Positions 56,305-64,000 of a stretch of DNA of 64,000 nucleotides are shown here, one piece after another. The translations under genes and the position numbers were made by a program. Positions within the stretch are counted from its first letter, which is position 1. Every line of letters starts with the position of its first letter. The notes under the pieces are model-generated. The model worked only from the letters and a program-made list of their open reading frames with translations. It made no database searches and was not told where the DNA came from. The stretch is from Nitrospirota bacterium (GTDB lineage Bacteria; Nitrospirota; Thermodesulfovibrionia; Thermodesulfovibrionales; JdFR-88), in contig JAJYJS010000001.1 in the NCBI GenBank assembly GCA_021789215.1, forward strand, positions 63,693-127,692, read 5' to 3'.

Positions 56305-57672
56305 ATGAAAGGATATGATGTCCTTGTGCTTGGGGCGGGCGACGTGGGGCTTTCCATTGCCTTCAAGGCGGCGGCAAGCGGGGCGAAGGTGGCCCTTGTG
56401 GACAAGGGTAACGTCGGCGGCACCTGCGTGAACGTGGGCTGCGTGCCCTCCAAGATGCTGGTGTTCGCCGCAGACCGGGTAATGGAAATAACGGAGGCCC
56501 GGAGGATTGGCATAAGCGCTCGGATTGAAAACATAGATTTCCCCTTCATAATGGAGCGGATGAGAAACGCCGTTAAAAACGGCCGGGAGGCGATAGAGGA
56601 GGCCATTCGCTCTGAAAGGAATGTCGGGCTTTTCCGGGGAAGGGCGCGGTTTACCGGCACATATTCCGTTCAGGTTGACGGGGAGAAACTGGAGGCGGAA
56701 AAGATATTCATCGCCACGGGGGCAAGGCCGCTTGTCCCGCCCGTGGAGGGGCTTGAGGATGCGGGATACCTCACGAACGAGACCGTCCTCGGCCTGGCTG
56801 AACTACCCCGGAGCATCGCGATAATCGGGGGCGGGTATATAGCCGTGGAGTACGGGCATTTCTTCTCGGCCATGGGTGCAAAGGTGCATTTAATCGAGCA
56901 GCAGGAAAAACTCCTTGCCCAGGAGGAGCCGGAGATATCCGTGCTCCTTGAAAGAAAACTTTCCGAAAGACTTGAGATACATACCGGTTCCCTTGCCCGC
57001 AGGGCCGCGAAAAAAGCCGCGGGCGGCACGGAAATCCTGATAGAAGACAAAAATGGACGCGAAAGCAGGATAGAGGCCGATAAGATAATGGTCGCAACGG
57101 GAAGGAAGTCCAACGCAGACCTGCTCGATATCGAAAAGGCGGGCATAAAGACGGGCAGGGGCAACTATATCGAGGTTGACGACTACCTCCGGACGAATAT
57201 GGAAAACGTCTGGGCCCTGGGCGATGCAGCCGGCAGGCAGATGTTCACGCACGCCGGGGACAAGGAGGCGGAGGTGGCCTGGCACAACGCCTCTCACCCG
57301 GAAAAAATGCGGATGGACTTCGGGGCCGTCCCCAATGCGGTCTTCACATGTCCGCAGATTGCATCGGTGGGGCTCACCGAGGGGGAGGCACGGGAAAAAG
57401 GCCACGGCGTGCTTGTCGGGAAGACCAGATACCTGGACATTGTGAAAGGACGGGCGATGCAGGAGGAGGACGGGTTCGCGAAGGCCGTTGTTGACGGCAG
57501 GACCGGCCGGATACTGGGGTTCCACATCATAGGGCCGGAGGCGGCGGACCTTATTCAGGAGGTGGCAAACGCCTTTGCCGACGGCGCGACCGCCAAGTCC
57601 CTGACGGAAAAGATGCACATCTTCCCGGCGCTCTCCGGGCTGGTCGTGGAGGCGCTGACGAATTTGAGGTAG
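56305..57672 (+). CDS. Class I pyridine nucleotide-disulfide oxidoreductase
   Basis: A 455-residue FAD/NAD(P) enzyme related to dihydrolipoamide, mercuric and mycothione reductases. The redox disulfide is C41-C46 in GTCVNVGC, with FAD motif VLGAGDVGLSIA and NAD motif IIGGGYIAVEYG. The C-terminal active-site region reads HIFPALSGLVVEAL: the His is kept but the usual His-x4-Glu glutamate is a glycine, so the substrate may not be lipoamide. GGAGGG precedes the ATG. No E2/E3 complex genes are nearby. Confidence 0.88.
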   Translation: MKGYDVLVLGAGDVGLSIAFKAAASGAKVALVDKGNVGGTCVNVGCVPSKMLVFAADRVMEITEARRIGISARIENIDFPFIMERMRNAVKNGREAIEEAIRSERNVGLFRGRARFTGTYSVQVDGEKLEAEKIFIATGARPLVPPVEGLEDAGYLTNETVLGLAELPRSIAIIGGGYIAVEYGHFFSAMGAKVHLIEQQEKLLAQEEPEISVLLERKLSERLEIHTGSLARRAAKKAAGGTEILIEDKNGRESRIEADKIMVATGRKSNADLLDIEKAGIKTGRGNYIEVDDYLRTNMENVWALGDAAGRQMFTHAGDKEAEVAWHNASHPEKMRMDFGAVPNAVFTCPQIASVGLTEGEAREKGHGVLVGKTRYLDIVKGRAMQEEDGFAKAVVDGRTGRILGFHIIGPEAADLIQEVANAFADGATAKSLTEKMHIFPALSGLVVEALTNLR

Positions 57673-57868
57673 ACTTATATCCCGGATATCATCCGCGCAG
57701 GCATTGGGCGGAATGGCCCAGGTATTTCCCTCGGGGTAAAAGATGCGCGGGAACACTGTCTCGATAAATTCCGATGGGCCGACTATCTCAAGATTGTACC
57801 TTTTAACATTTTTAAGCCTGCCGAAATCCTTCTTGTCACCAGGGAGAAACCATTTCCTCTCCGGGGGC
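57660..57868 (-). pseudogene. Possible gene remnant on the minus strand
   Basis: Reading the minus strand gives a protein-like stretch with sensible codon use (WFLPGDKKDFGRL, YNLEIVGPSEFIETVFPR, FYPEGNTWAIPPNAC), running from the hairpin of repeat copy 3 to about the oxidoreductase stop, after which the frame continues only as antisense. No family is recognised and no valid end is seen, so it is listed as a likely truncated gene at low confidence. Confidence 0.3.
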
Positions 57869-57909
57869 ATGGGGCGAAGCCCCATACCTTAAAAGGGTGG
57901 GCGGGCGGG
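57869..57909. repeat. Hairpin + G-quadruplex repeat, copy 3
   Basis: ATGGGGC-GAA-GCCCCAT (57869-57885) then ACCTTAAAA and GGGTGGGCGGGCGGG (57895-57909), a perfect four-tract G-quadruplex motif. It lies between the convergent oxidoreductase and recJ, 13 bases past the recJ stop, and is followed by ATTCAATAAAG as in copy 2. Confidence 0.75.
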
Positions 57910-57921
57910 ATTCAATAAAGT

Positions 57922-59607
57922 TTACGCCGATGGTCTGAGCCCCTTCAGATTGAGCTGGAGGACCCTTCCGCCGTCCCACTCGTTTATGACGGGGGTGAAG
58001 GCCGCGTCCACGGTGAGGGAGTCCTCCAGGTGCCCCATCATGCCCGCCATGTCGAACCCTATGGCGTCCACCTGGAGGTGGTTTTTCCGCTGCTTTAGCT
58101 TCATCTTCAGGTGCCCGTTGCCCACGATGCGCGGGTTTACCACCTGGAGGGCCTTCGTGCCAAACAGGGGCTCCGGGTTGCCGAAGCCGAAGGGCTCCAG
58201 CATCGAAAGCTCTTTTACAAGGTTGAAGTTCACCTCGCCAAACGATATGTCGGCATCTATCTTCAGCACGCCCCTGAACTCGGGCACCTGCGCCTTTACA
58301 AGTCCGGAGAGGGCGTCCCTGAATTTCTCCACCATGCCGGCCTGGAGCCTGAGCCCCGCGGCCTGCCTGTGGCCCCCGAAGCCAATCAGCATGTCCTTGA
58401 GCTGGCTGAAACCCTCGTAGATATCGAACTGCGGGATGCTCCTGGCGGAGCCCTTTGCGGCATCCCCCTCTATGCAGAGCACCACGGCGGGGCGGTAAAA
58501 CTCCTCCGTGAGGCGGGAGGCCACTATGCCAAGAATGCCTTTATGCCAGCCGTGGCCCGCAACGACTATCGCGCCGTCATAGCCGGTCTCGGCAAGCCTC
58601 TGCTTCGCCTCCTGGTAGACCTGCTCCTCTATATGCTGGCGCTCCTTGTTTATCCTGTCCAGCTCCGCCGCGAAGCTCGCGGCCCTGTCCCCGTTTTCAG
58701 TAAGGAGGAATTCCACGGCGGGGGTGGCGTCGTCCAGCCTTCCCAGGGCGTTCAGCCTGGGTATGAGGGAATAGCACAGGCTCCTGCCGCTCAGCGCCCT
58801 GCCGGAGATGCCCGCCGCCTCCCTCAGCGCGCCTACCGCGGGCCTTTCGTTCCTGCCCATCATCTCAAGCCCGGCCTTGGCGATGGCCCTGTTCTCACCG
58901 GCCAGGGGGACAAGGTCCGCAAGGGTGCCGAGGGCCGCAAGGTCCAGAAATTGGAGGGCGTCGTCGCCTATAAGGGCCTGGGCCAGCTTGAAGGCAACGC
59001 CTGTGCCGGAGAGCTCCGGCTGCCCCTCCCACAGCTTTGGGTCTACCAGGGCGTCGGCCTCCGGCAGAAGCGGAGCGCCGTTTTCATCCCTCGCCGGCTC
59101 GTGGTGGTCCGTTATCACCACCTGGAGCCCCTTTTCCCTTGCAAGCCTTGCGGTCTCAAACCCGGTGATGCCGCAGTCCGTGGTGAGGACAAGACCCGCG
59201 CCGATGGAGAGGGCCTTGCTTATGCAGTCCGCATGGAAGCCGTAGCCGTGGTTGAAGCGGTTGGGGATGAAGTAGCCGACATTGGAAAACCCCGTTTTTT
59301 TAAGGGCGGAGACCATTATGGCCGTGGAGGCGATGCCGTCCAGGTCGTAGTCGCCGTGCACCAGCACGGTTTTTTTGCCGGAGGCCCTGGCTTCCTTTAT
59401 GGCCCTTGCGGCCTCGCCCACCCCTTTAAGCCCGAAGGGGTCTGAAAGGCTTTTGACGCCTGTTGAAAGGAATTCCTTCAGCGCCTCGGGAGATTTTATC
59501 CCCCGTCCGGGCATTATCCGGGCCAGCGCAGGAGAGATGCCCGCGGCCCTGGAAAGGTAATCCACTATATCCTTCCCCGGCCTCTGGACAACCCACAGGC
59601 GGTGCAT
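57922..59607 (-). CDS. recJ: Single-stranded-DNA-specific exonuclease RecJ
   Basis: A 561-residue RecJ. DHH-family motifs are VHGDYDLDGIAS, TTDCGITG, ITDHHEPA and the DHHA1 motif FGGHRQAAG; an OB-fold C terminus follows. A 5'-3' exonuclease in recombination and repair. The ATG overlaps the secF stop by one base (TGATG), so it is coupled to secDF, an arrangement seen in several bacterial genomes. Confidence 0.97.
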   Translation of the reverse strand: MHRLWVVQRPGKDIVDYLSRAAGISPALARIMPGRGIKSPEALKEFLSTGVKSLSDPFGLKGVGEAARAIKEARASGKKTVLVHGDYDLDGIASTAIMVSALKKTGFSNVGYFIPNRFNHGYGFHADCISKALSIGAGLVLTTDCGITGFETARLAREKGLQVVITDHHEPARDENGAPLLPEADALVDPKLWEGQPELSGTGVAFKLAQALIGDDALQFLDLAALGTLADLVPLAGENRAIAKAGLEMMGRNERPAVGALREAAGISGRALSGRSLCYSLIPRLNALGRLDDATPAVEFLLTENGDRAASFAAELDRINKERQHIEEQVYQEAKQRLAETGYDGAIVVAGHGWHKGILGIVASRLTEEFYRPAVVLCIEGDAAKGSARSIPQFDIYEGFSQLKDMLIGFGGHRQAAGLRLQAGMVEKFRDALSGLVKAQVPEFRGVLKIDADISFGEVNFNLVKELSMLEPFGFGNPEPLFGTKALQVVNPRIVGNGHLKMKLKQRKNHLQVDAIGFDMAGMMGHLEDSLTVDAAFTPVINEWDGGRVLQLNLKGLRPSA

Positions 59608-60521
59608 CAGCGCCTGTGGTGAAGTATTTTCCCCCGGCTTACAAGCAGCACCGCCGGGCTCGCCACGAACCAGGAGGAGTATGTGCCGACGATTACGCCA
59701 AGGGTTATGGCAAGCGCGAAGTCGTGAATCACTTCCCCTCCGAACACAAGCAGGGCAAGCGAACAGAATATAACGGTGAGCGATGTTATGAGGGTCCTCG
59801 AAAGGACCTCGTTTATGCTCCTGTTTACCACGCTCTCTATCGGCTCCTTTACCGCCGTGCGGAGGTTCTCCCTTATCCTGTCGAAGACAACGACGGTGTC
59901 GGTGAGCGAATAACCCGCTATCGTAAGCAGCGCGCTTATGAAGATGAGGTTTACCTCCTTGCCCAGCAGGTAGAAGACGCCAAGCACCGCCAGCACGTCA
60001 TGGAAAGTGGCTATGGTCGCCCCGATGCTGAACTGGAACCGGAAGCGCAGGGCGATATATATGAGGATGCCCACCGCGGCGAACAGCGAGGCCACAATGG
60101 CGTCCGAGCGCAGCCTGCTGCCCACCTTGGGGCCTATCTCCGTGGTGGAGTCTATGACCGGCGAGGCGCCGGCGAACTTCTGCTTGAGGGTGTTTATGAT
60201 GGCGTCGGAGACCTTCCCCAGCGACTGCTCGCTGCCCTTCTCCGTCACAAGTATCTTGTTGAGCGTGGGCAGCTCCTGTATCTCCATGTCCTTGAGCCCG
60301 ACGGAATCGAGCGCAGACCTCACGGCGCCAAGTGATACGGGCCTGGAGAATTTTACCTGCACCTCGGTGCCCCCGGCAAAGTCGATGCCCAGGTTCGCCC
60401 TGCCGCCCCACATCTGTATGAGGGAGAATATGCCAAGGGCCATCAGCAGCCCCGAGAAGACGAAGGCATATTTCCTTTTCCCCATGAAATCTATCTTCGG
60501 ATTTTTTATAAACTCTATCAT
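59607..60521 (-). CDS. secF: Protein translocase subunit SecF
   Basis: A 304-residue inner-membrane protein with six helices and the periplasmic P1 region after helix 1 ([15 protein letters not shown]). [11 protein letters not shown] and [22 protein letters not shown], in parts, are SecF landmarks. With SecD it uses the proton gradient to aid protein export. It overlaps secD by 4 bases and recJ by 1. Confidence 0.97.
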   Translation of the reverse strand: MIEFIKNPKIDFMGKRKYAFVFSGLLMALGIFSLIQMWGGRANLGIDFAGGTEVQVKFSRPVSLGAVRSALDSVGLKDMEIQELPTLNKILVTEKGSEQSLGKVSDAIINTLKQKFAGASPVIDSTTEIGPKVGSRLRSDAIVASLFAAVGILIYIALRFRFQFSIGATIATFHDVLAVLGVFYLLGKEVNLIFISALLTIAGYSLTDTVVVFDRIRENLRTAVKEPIESVVNRSINEVLSRTLITSLTVIFCSLALLVFGGEVIHDFALAITLGVIVGTYSSWFVASPAVLLVSRGKILHHRR

Positions 60522-62143
60522 ATGCTGAGTTTCCTCACTTCCTTCTTCTTGAGGTAGATCAGGTCGAACACGGTCTTCGTCCCTATCAGAGCGGTGAACA
60601 GGTTGATGGCCACACCCAGCGAGAGCGTTACCGCAAACCCCTTAATCGGCCCCGTGCCGAACTGGAACAGGACGGCGGCGGTTATGAGCGTTGTAACGTG
60701 GGAGTCGAATATCGTCCAGAAGGCCTTGTGGTACCCGCCCTCGACGGCGGCCCTGGGCGTCTTTCCGGCGTGCAGTTCCTCCCTCATCCTCTCGAACATG
60801 AGCACGTTGGAGTCCACGGCCATTCCGACGGCCAGTATGATGCCCGCCATGCCCGGCAGGGTAAGCGTCGCGTTGAGCGATGCCATTGCGCCCACAAGGA
60901 GCACAATATTGAGCACCAGCGCGAAGTCCGCTATGAGGCCCGAGAGCTTGTAGTAGAAGATCATGAACAGCACCACGGCCAGCGCGGCTATGATACCCGC
61001 CCTCTCGCCGGCCTGTATCGAGTCCTTGCCCAGCGATGGGCCCACCGTGACGTTCTGTATCATCTTGAGCGGGGCCTTCAGAGCCCCGGCCTTGAGGACG
61101 ATGGCGAGGTCCTTGGCCTCGTCCATCGTGAAGTTGCCGGATATCTGGGCGCTGCCGCCAGAGATACGCTCCCTTATGACTGGCGCGGAATAGACCTTGT
61201 TGTCCAGTATAATCGCAAGCCTCTTGTTCACGTTGGCGGCCGTTATCTGGTCGAAGAGCTTGGCCCCCTCCGGGTTGAACCTCAGGGAGACGTAAGGCTC
61301 GTTGTAGCGGGTGTCTATGGCCACGTTGGCCTCGCTCAGAAACTCGCCCGTGAGCAGGGTCTGGTCCTTGACGAGATAGGGCTCCAGCCTCACGCTGCCC
61401 GTTTCCGTGTCCGAAACGCGCCCGAAGAGTATCTCGTCACCGGCAGGTATCTTGCCTGCGAAATCGGCCAACACCTTCTGCTGTTCATCCGGCATGATGT
61501 TCCTGGGGAGTTGCGCCGCGACCGGGGACTCCTCATCGAGCATCTTGAACTCCAGCAGCGCGGTCTTTCCTATTATCTGGATGGCGCGGGCGGGGTCCTT
61601 GATGCCCGGCAGCTGGACGACTATCTCGTTTTCGCCCTGCTTGTGGATGACGGGCTCCGCCACGCCGAACTGGTCTATCCTGTTCCTTATGGTCTCAAGC
61701 GCCTGGTCGACCGAGCTGGACTTTATGCTCTGTATCTCGCTGTCCTTGAGCCTGTAGGCGACACCGCCCTGCACGTCCCTGGAGGCAAGCTCCGGATAGC
61801 TGTCCTCGATGATCTTTCTTGCGTCAAGCGGCGCGGGGGTTACCGTAAGGTCCAGCCCGGAGAGCTTCACGTCGGATTTTATCCCCTTGGAGTCGAAGGC
61901 GGACTTGATGGACTGGGCCATCCGCTCCATCGTGCTTTCAACAGCTTTTTCCCCCTCCACCTCGAACACAAGGTGGATGCCCCCCTGGAGGTCGAGCCCC
62001 AGGTTTATCCCCCTGTTTGGCATGTTCCTCTGCCACCAGCCCGGCATGTAGCTGAAAAGGACCGTGTTCGGGAGCACGAATACCAGGGACACCACGACGA
62101 CGGCCGCTATCAGCGCCAGCCGCCACATTATCTTTTTCTTCAT
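60518..62143 (-). CDS. secD: Protein translocase subunit SecD
   Basis: A 541-residue SecD with a first helix (about 8-28), a large periplasmic domain ([18 protein letters not shown] in parts; [22 protein letters not shown] in parts) and five more helices with [21 protein letters not shown] lies 11 bases before the ATG. It heads secD-secF-recJ. yajC is not adjacent. Confidence 0.97.
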   Translation of the reverse strand: MKKKIMWRLALIAAVVVVSLVFVLPNTVLFSYMPGWWQRNMPNRGINLGLDLQGGIHLVFEVEGEKAVESTMERMAQSIKSAFDSKGIKSDVKLSGLDLTVTPAPLDARKIIEDSYPELASRDVQGGVAYRLKDSEIQSIKSSSVDQALETIRNRIDQFGVAEPVIHKQGENEIVVQLPGIKDPARAIQIIGKTALLEFKMLDEESPVAAQLPRNIMPDEQQKVLADFAGKIPAGDEILFGRVSDTETGSVRLEPYLVKDQTLLTGEFLSEANVAIDTRYNEPYVSLRFNPEGAKLFDQITAANVNKRLAIILDNKVYSAPVIRERISGGSAQISGNFTMDEAKDLAIVLKAGALKAPLKMIQNVTVGPSLGKDSIQAGERAGIIAALAVVLFMIFYYKLSGLIADFALVLNIVLLVGAMASLNATLTLPGMAGIILAVGMAVDSNVLMFERMREELHAGKTPRAAVEGGYHKAFWTIFDSHVTTLITAAVLFQFGTGPIKGFAVTLSLGVAINLFTALIGTKTVFDLIYLKKKEVRKLSI

Positions 62144-62291
62144 TGCCTGAAAGACCTCCAGAGGCTCGAATTAAAAAAACTTTTTAAAAGATAACGGCTT
62201 TTTAAAACGCATTACCTTGTATTTTGACATTAAAGGGGGAAGAAGGGCAAGTGTTATCGGAATACGCCCTTGGCCCTTGGCCTCCGGACCG

Positions 62292-62323
62292 GAAAAAAAG
62301 CGGGGGCCCCATCGGCCCCCGCT
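62292..62323 (-). terminator. Rho-independent terminator after the surface protein gene
   Basis: On the minus strand AGCGGGGGCC and GGCCCCCGCT form a 10-base stem followed by a T-run of seven, 28 bases past the stop at 62351. The rest of 62144-62350 holds nothing else recognisable apart from the secD upstream region. Confidence 0.8.
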
Positions 62324-62350
62324 TCCGGATTACGGCAGTCCAGTGCTGAA

Positions 62351-64000
62351 CTACTGGGTTATGAACGCCTCGCCGACTTCCACTACAATGCCGGATTCCG
62401 AATAGACGTAAACCGCCTTCCGGCCGCCGACGGGCCAGAAGATGTCAATATATCCCGGCCCCGCTGGCGCATGCCCGTATATATGGTATACGCCGTTCCG
62501 ATTCTCGGCTGTGGCGGCGATTGTGCCGCTAGAGGGCGGGGTTTCGTTGTCCGTTGAGCTGAGCGTGGCGCTGGTGCCATTGATGGTGATAGAGCCCCAT
62601 GTGTAGTACGAATACGCGTAAGAGGCGCTGGAATAGAGCGCCCTCGATAGGAAGTTCATCGTGCCCGCAAACGACGGCGGGGTTGATGAATGAGGGGTTG
62701 CCATGCCGACAAAGGCGGAGGGGAAATTCCCTATCGCATCGCCGGAAGCGCCGTTGACCATCGAGGCATTGCCCATGGAATTGGAATTCTGGACCTCGTT
62801 GCCCTCGAAGGCGCCGGTCTCGAAGACGTTGACGAGCCTCAGGTGCTCTTCGTCCTGGCCGTTCCACACGTTGTCATCGTCTTTTTTCATCGCGATGACG
62901 TCCCCGGTGGTGACACCAAGCTCCGTCCCGTTGGACATTCCAAAGCCGTTGCCGCTCACATAGAACCCGCCGCTCGGGCTGCCGAAGTTGGCGGTGCCCA
63001 CCGCCTGGACGGCGTTCGCTATCACTCCGGCCCTCTGCTGGCCGATTGCCCACGGGCCGACGGATGCCACCTCGATGTCATAGCTCCCCTGGAGCGAGGC
63101 TATGCCGCCGGGCTTGGTGAACGTGGCGTCGCCCACGCCTTGCGTCAGCCCGGTGCCGTCCGTTGTGATATAGATGCCGCCCCTGCACCCGGCAGGCTGC
63201 ACAACATAGAGTTCGTCGCCGCCGCCCAGGTCGTATTCCATTATCGCGATGCTGGTCGGGGCGCCGCCGGCAGTCACTATCCGCCCCTGGTTAAGAGTAA
63301 GGTGCATTGAGCCCGCAACCGCGACCTTTCCCCGGAAGCCCGCTACAGCGGCCATCCTCGAGCCGGCGTCCTGATACAGGTTGGGGATGTCGCCGTTGGT
63401 TATCGCGCCGGTGGCGCCGTTCACGATGATTGCGTTGGTCTGGCCCCAGTGGAGCCCGTGCTCGCCGAAGTCCCCTTTTGCGATGAAGTTCCTAGGCCCG
63501 GTATAAAGGCTTCCTGCCGCGGCGTAGAGCCCGGCCTGGGTGACGCCCGAGGGCACGGCTGATGCGGCAAAGACGCCCTTGGTAAGCTTCAAGCTGCTTG
63601 GGTCTGAATCATAATCGAGAAAGGTGCCCGTTATGCCGCCCAGGAGGCCAATGGTACCGGCCACACGGGTGGTGTCGGTGCCGTCTATTATGGAAAGGAC
63701 GACGGCGCTGCCCCTTACCCTGCCGCTGACCGTGGCGGTAGCGGAGCCCGCTACCGTCCCGGTTACCGCGCCGTTGCTGACGGTGATGTCTATAACGGTG
63801 GCGGCCTGGTGGCCGGGTGCGGCCGTATTGGTGATGCCGGTTATGGAGCTATACGTATGACGCATGACGTCGCTATCGCTAAAATGAATGGCCACAAGGC
63901 GGTAACTCCCGTTGGGCAGGGTCGCCGCCCCCGTGCCTGACGAAACGACGTTGGCCATCGCCGTGCTGACAGCGGCGTTTGTAACCGGGTTGCCGTAGAG
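62351..64000 (-). CDS. Large extracellular repeat-rich protein, 5' end beyond window
   Basis: At least 549 residues; the frame is still open at position 64000, 14 codons before the first in-window ATG, so the start lies outside. Composition is rich in Gly, Ala, Thr, Ser and Asn with very few Cys and little Lys, and beta-rich segments such as VIDITVSNGAVTGTVAG and TATVSGRVRGSAVVLS suggest a surface or secreted adhesin-like protein. The C terminus ends YVYSESGIVVEVGEAFITQ. No named domain is recognised. A strong terminator follows. Confidence 0.8.
   Translation of the reverse strand, partial: LYGNPVTNAAVSTAMANVVSSGTGAATLPNGSYRLVAIHFSDSDVMRHTYSSITGITNTAAPGHQAATVIDITVSNGAVTGTVAGSATATVSGRVRGSAVVLSIIDGTDTTRVAGTIGLLGGITGTFLDYDSDPSSLKLTKGVFAASAVPSGVTQAGLYAAAGSLYTGPRNFIAKGDFGEHGLHWGQTNAIIVNGATGAITNGDIPNLYQDAGSRMAAVAGFRGKVAVAGSMHLTLNQGRIVTAGGAPTSIAIMEYDLGGGDELYVVQPAGCRGGIYITTDGTGLTQGVGDATFTKPGGIASLQGSYDIEVASVGPWAIGQQRAGVIANAVQAVGTANFGSPSGGFYVSGNGFGMSNGTELGVTTGDVIAMKKDDDNVWNGQDEEHLRLVNVFETGAFEGNEVQNSNSMGNASMVNGASGDAIGNFPSAFVGMATPHSSTPPSFAGTMNFLSRALYSSASYAYSYYTWGSITINGTSATLSSTDNETPPSSGTIAATAENRNGVYHIYGHAPAGPGYIDIFWPVGGRKAVYVYSESGIVVEVGEAFITQ

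Noticed and set aside
56890-57660. Continuation of the minus-strand frame across the disulfide oxidoreductase
   Set aside because: This part has only antisense-like composition; only the upstream 57660-57868 part looks protein-like.
60698-62194. 498-codon plus-strand frame opposite secD
   Set aside because: Shadow of secD; no motif, low-complexity composition, no ribosome binding site.

Overview
The window is about 64 kb of a GC-rich bacterial chromosome with dense, mostly small operons, SD-type ribosome binding sites and frequent GTG/TTG starts. The diagnostic block is dsrA-dsrB-dsrD-dsrN (27.8-31.9 kb), the dissimilatory sulfite reductase core of the reductive type. With hcp, a multiheme c-type cytochrome and a pyr/fol/sec housekeeping set, this points to an anaerobic sulfate- or sulfite-reducing bacterium with a Gram-negative style envelope (lipoproteins, SecDF, a MurC/Mpl ligase). 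I favour a Nitrospirota (Thermodesulfovibrionia-like) or deltaproteobacterial-grade lineage. This is inferred from gene content; no rRNA is present to settle it.

Layout. 0-2.4 kb: tandem ammonium transporters behind a sigma-54-like promoter, then a glutamine amidotransferase. 2.7-4.4 kb: inositol-phosphate synthase translationally coupled to a CDP-alcohol phosphotransferase (inositol phospholipid synthesis). 4.8-14 kb: transporter, PhzF, FmdB, two TIM-barrel isomerases, MidA, TauE, a FemAB/GNAT protein and a LysM-NlpC/P60 hydrolase. 14.3-17.2 kb: hom-tusA-moeB/hesA-JAMM, a probable protein-thiocarboxylate sulfur relay. 17.3-20.3 kb: greA-pyrK-pyrD-SAM hydrolase. 20.3-22.7 kb: two DUF3568-like lipoproteins and a MurC/Mpl ligase. 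22.9-27.6 kb: a flavin reductase, a pterin/folate operon (PCD, pteridine reductase, folB, folK, folE) and truB. 27.8-33.4 kb: dsrABDN preceded by three tandem 101-residue cysteine-rich 'two-CW' proteins. 33.6-39.5 kb: Ku, a stand-alone RAM domain, a Toprim protein, YraN, rpsF-ssb-rpsR with a candidate S6:S18 leader, two DUF507 proteins, a GGDEF enzyme and tRNA-Ala. 39.5-48 kb: tetraheme cytochrome, paired M16 peptidases, hcp with an FNR-type operator, lemA/TPM and a nucleotidyltransferase-like protein. 48-64 kb: malic enzyme, mutS2, an RF-like protein, PilZ-REC, DUF4388-HDOD, zinc alcohol dehydrogenase, a disulfide oxidoreductase, recJ-secF-secD and a partial surface protein.

The intergenic DNA is unusually structured. 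(a) A hairpin plus perfect G-quadruplex unit occurs three times, always between convergent genes and always just after the stop of the minus-strand gene. (b) Two or more MITE families are present, including two nearly identical 148-149 bp copies, and three element ends coincide with the TAG stop codon of a minus-strand gene. (c) A separate 196 bp MITE has an 8 bp target duplication. (d) Small REP-like palindromes are scattered through the window.

The most promising uncharacterised biology is the triplicated two-CW cysteine protein cassette next to dsrABDN. The hairpin/G4 element at convergent junctions and the hom-linked sulfur-carrier cluster come next. No CRISPR array, prophage, rRNA or transposase gene was seen.
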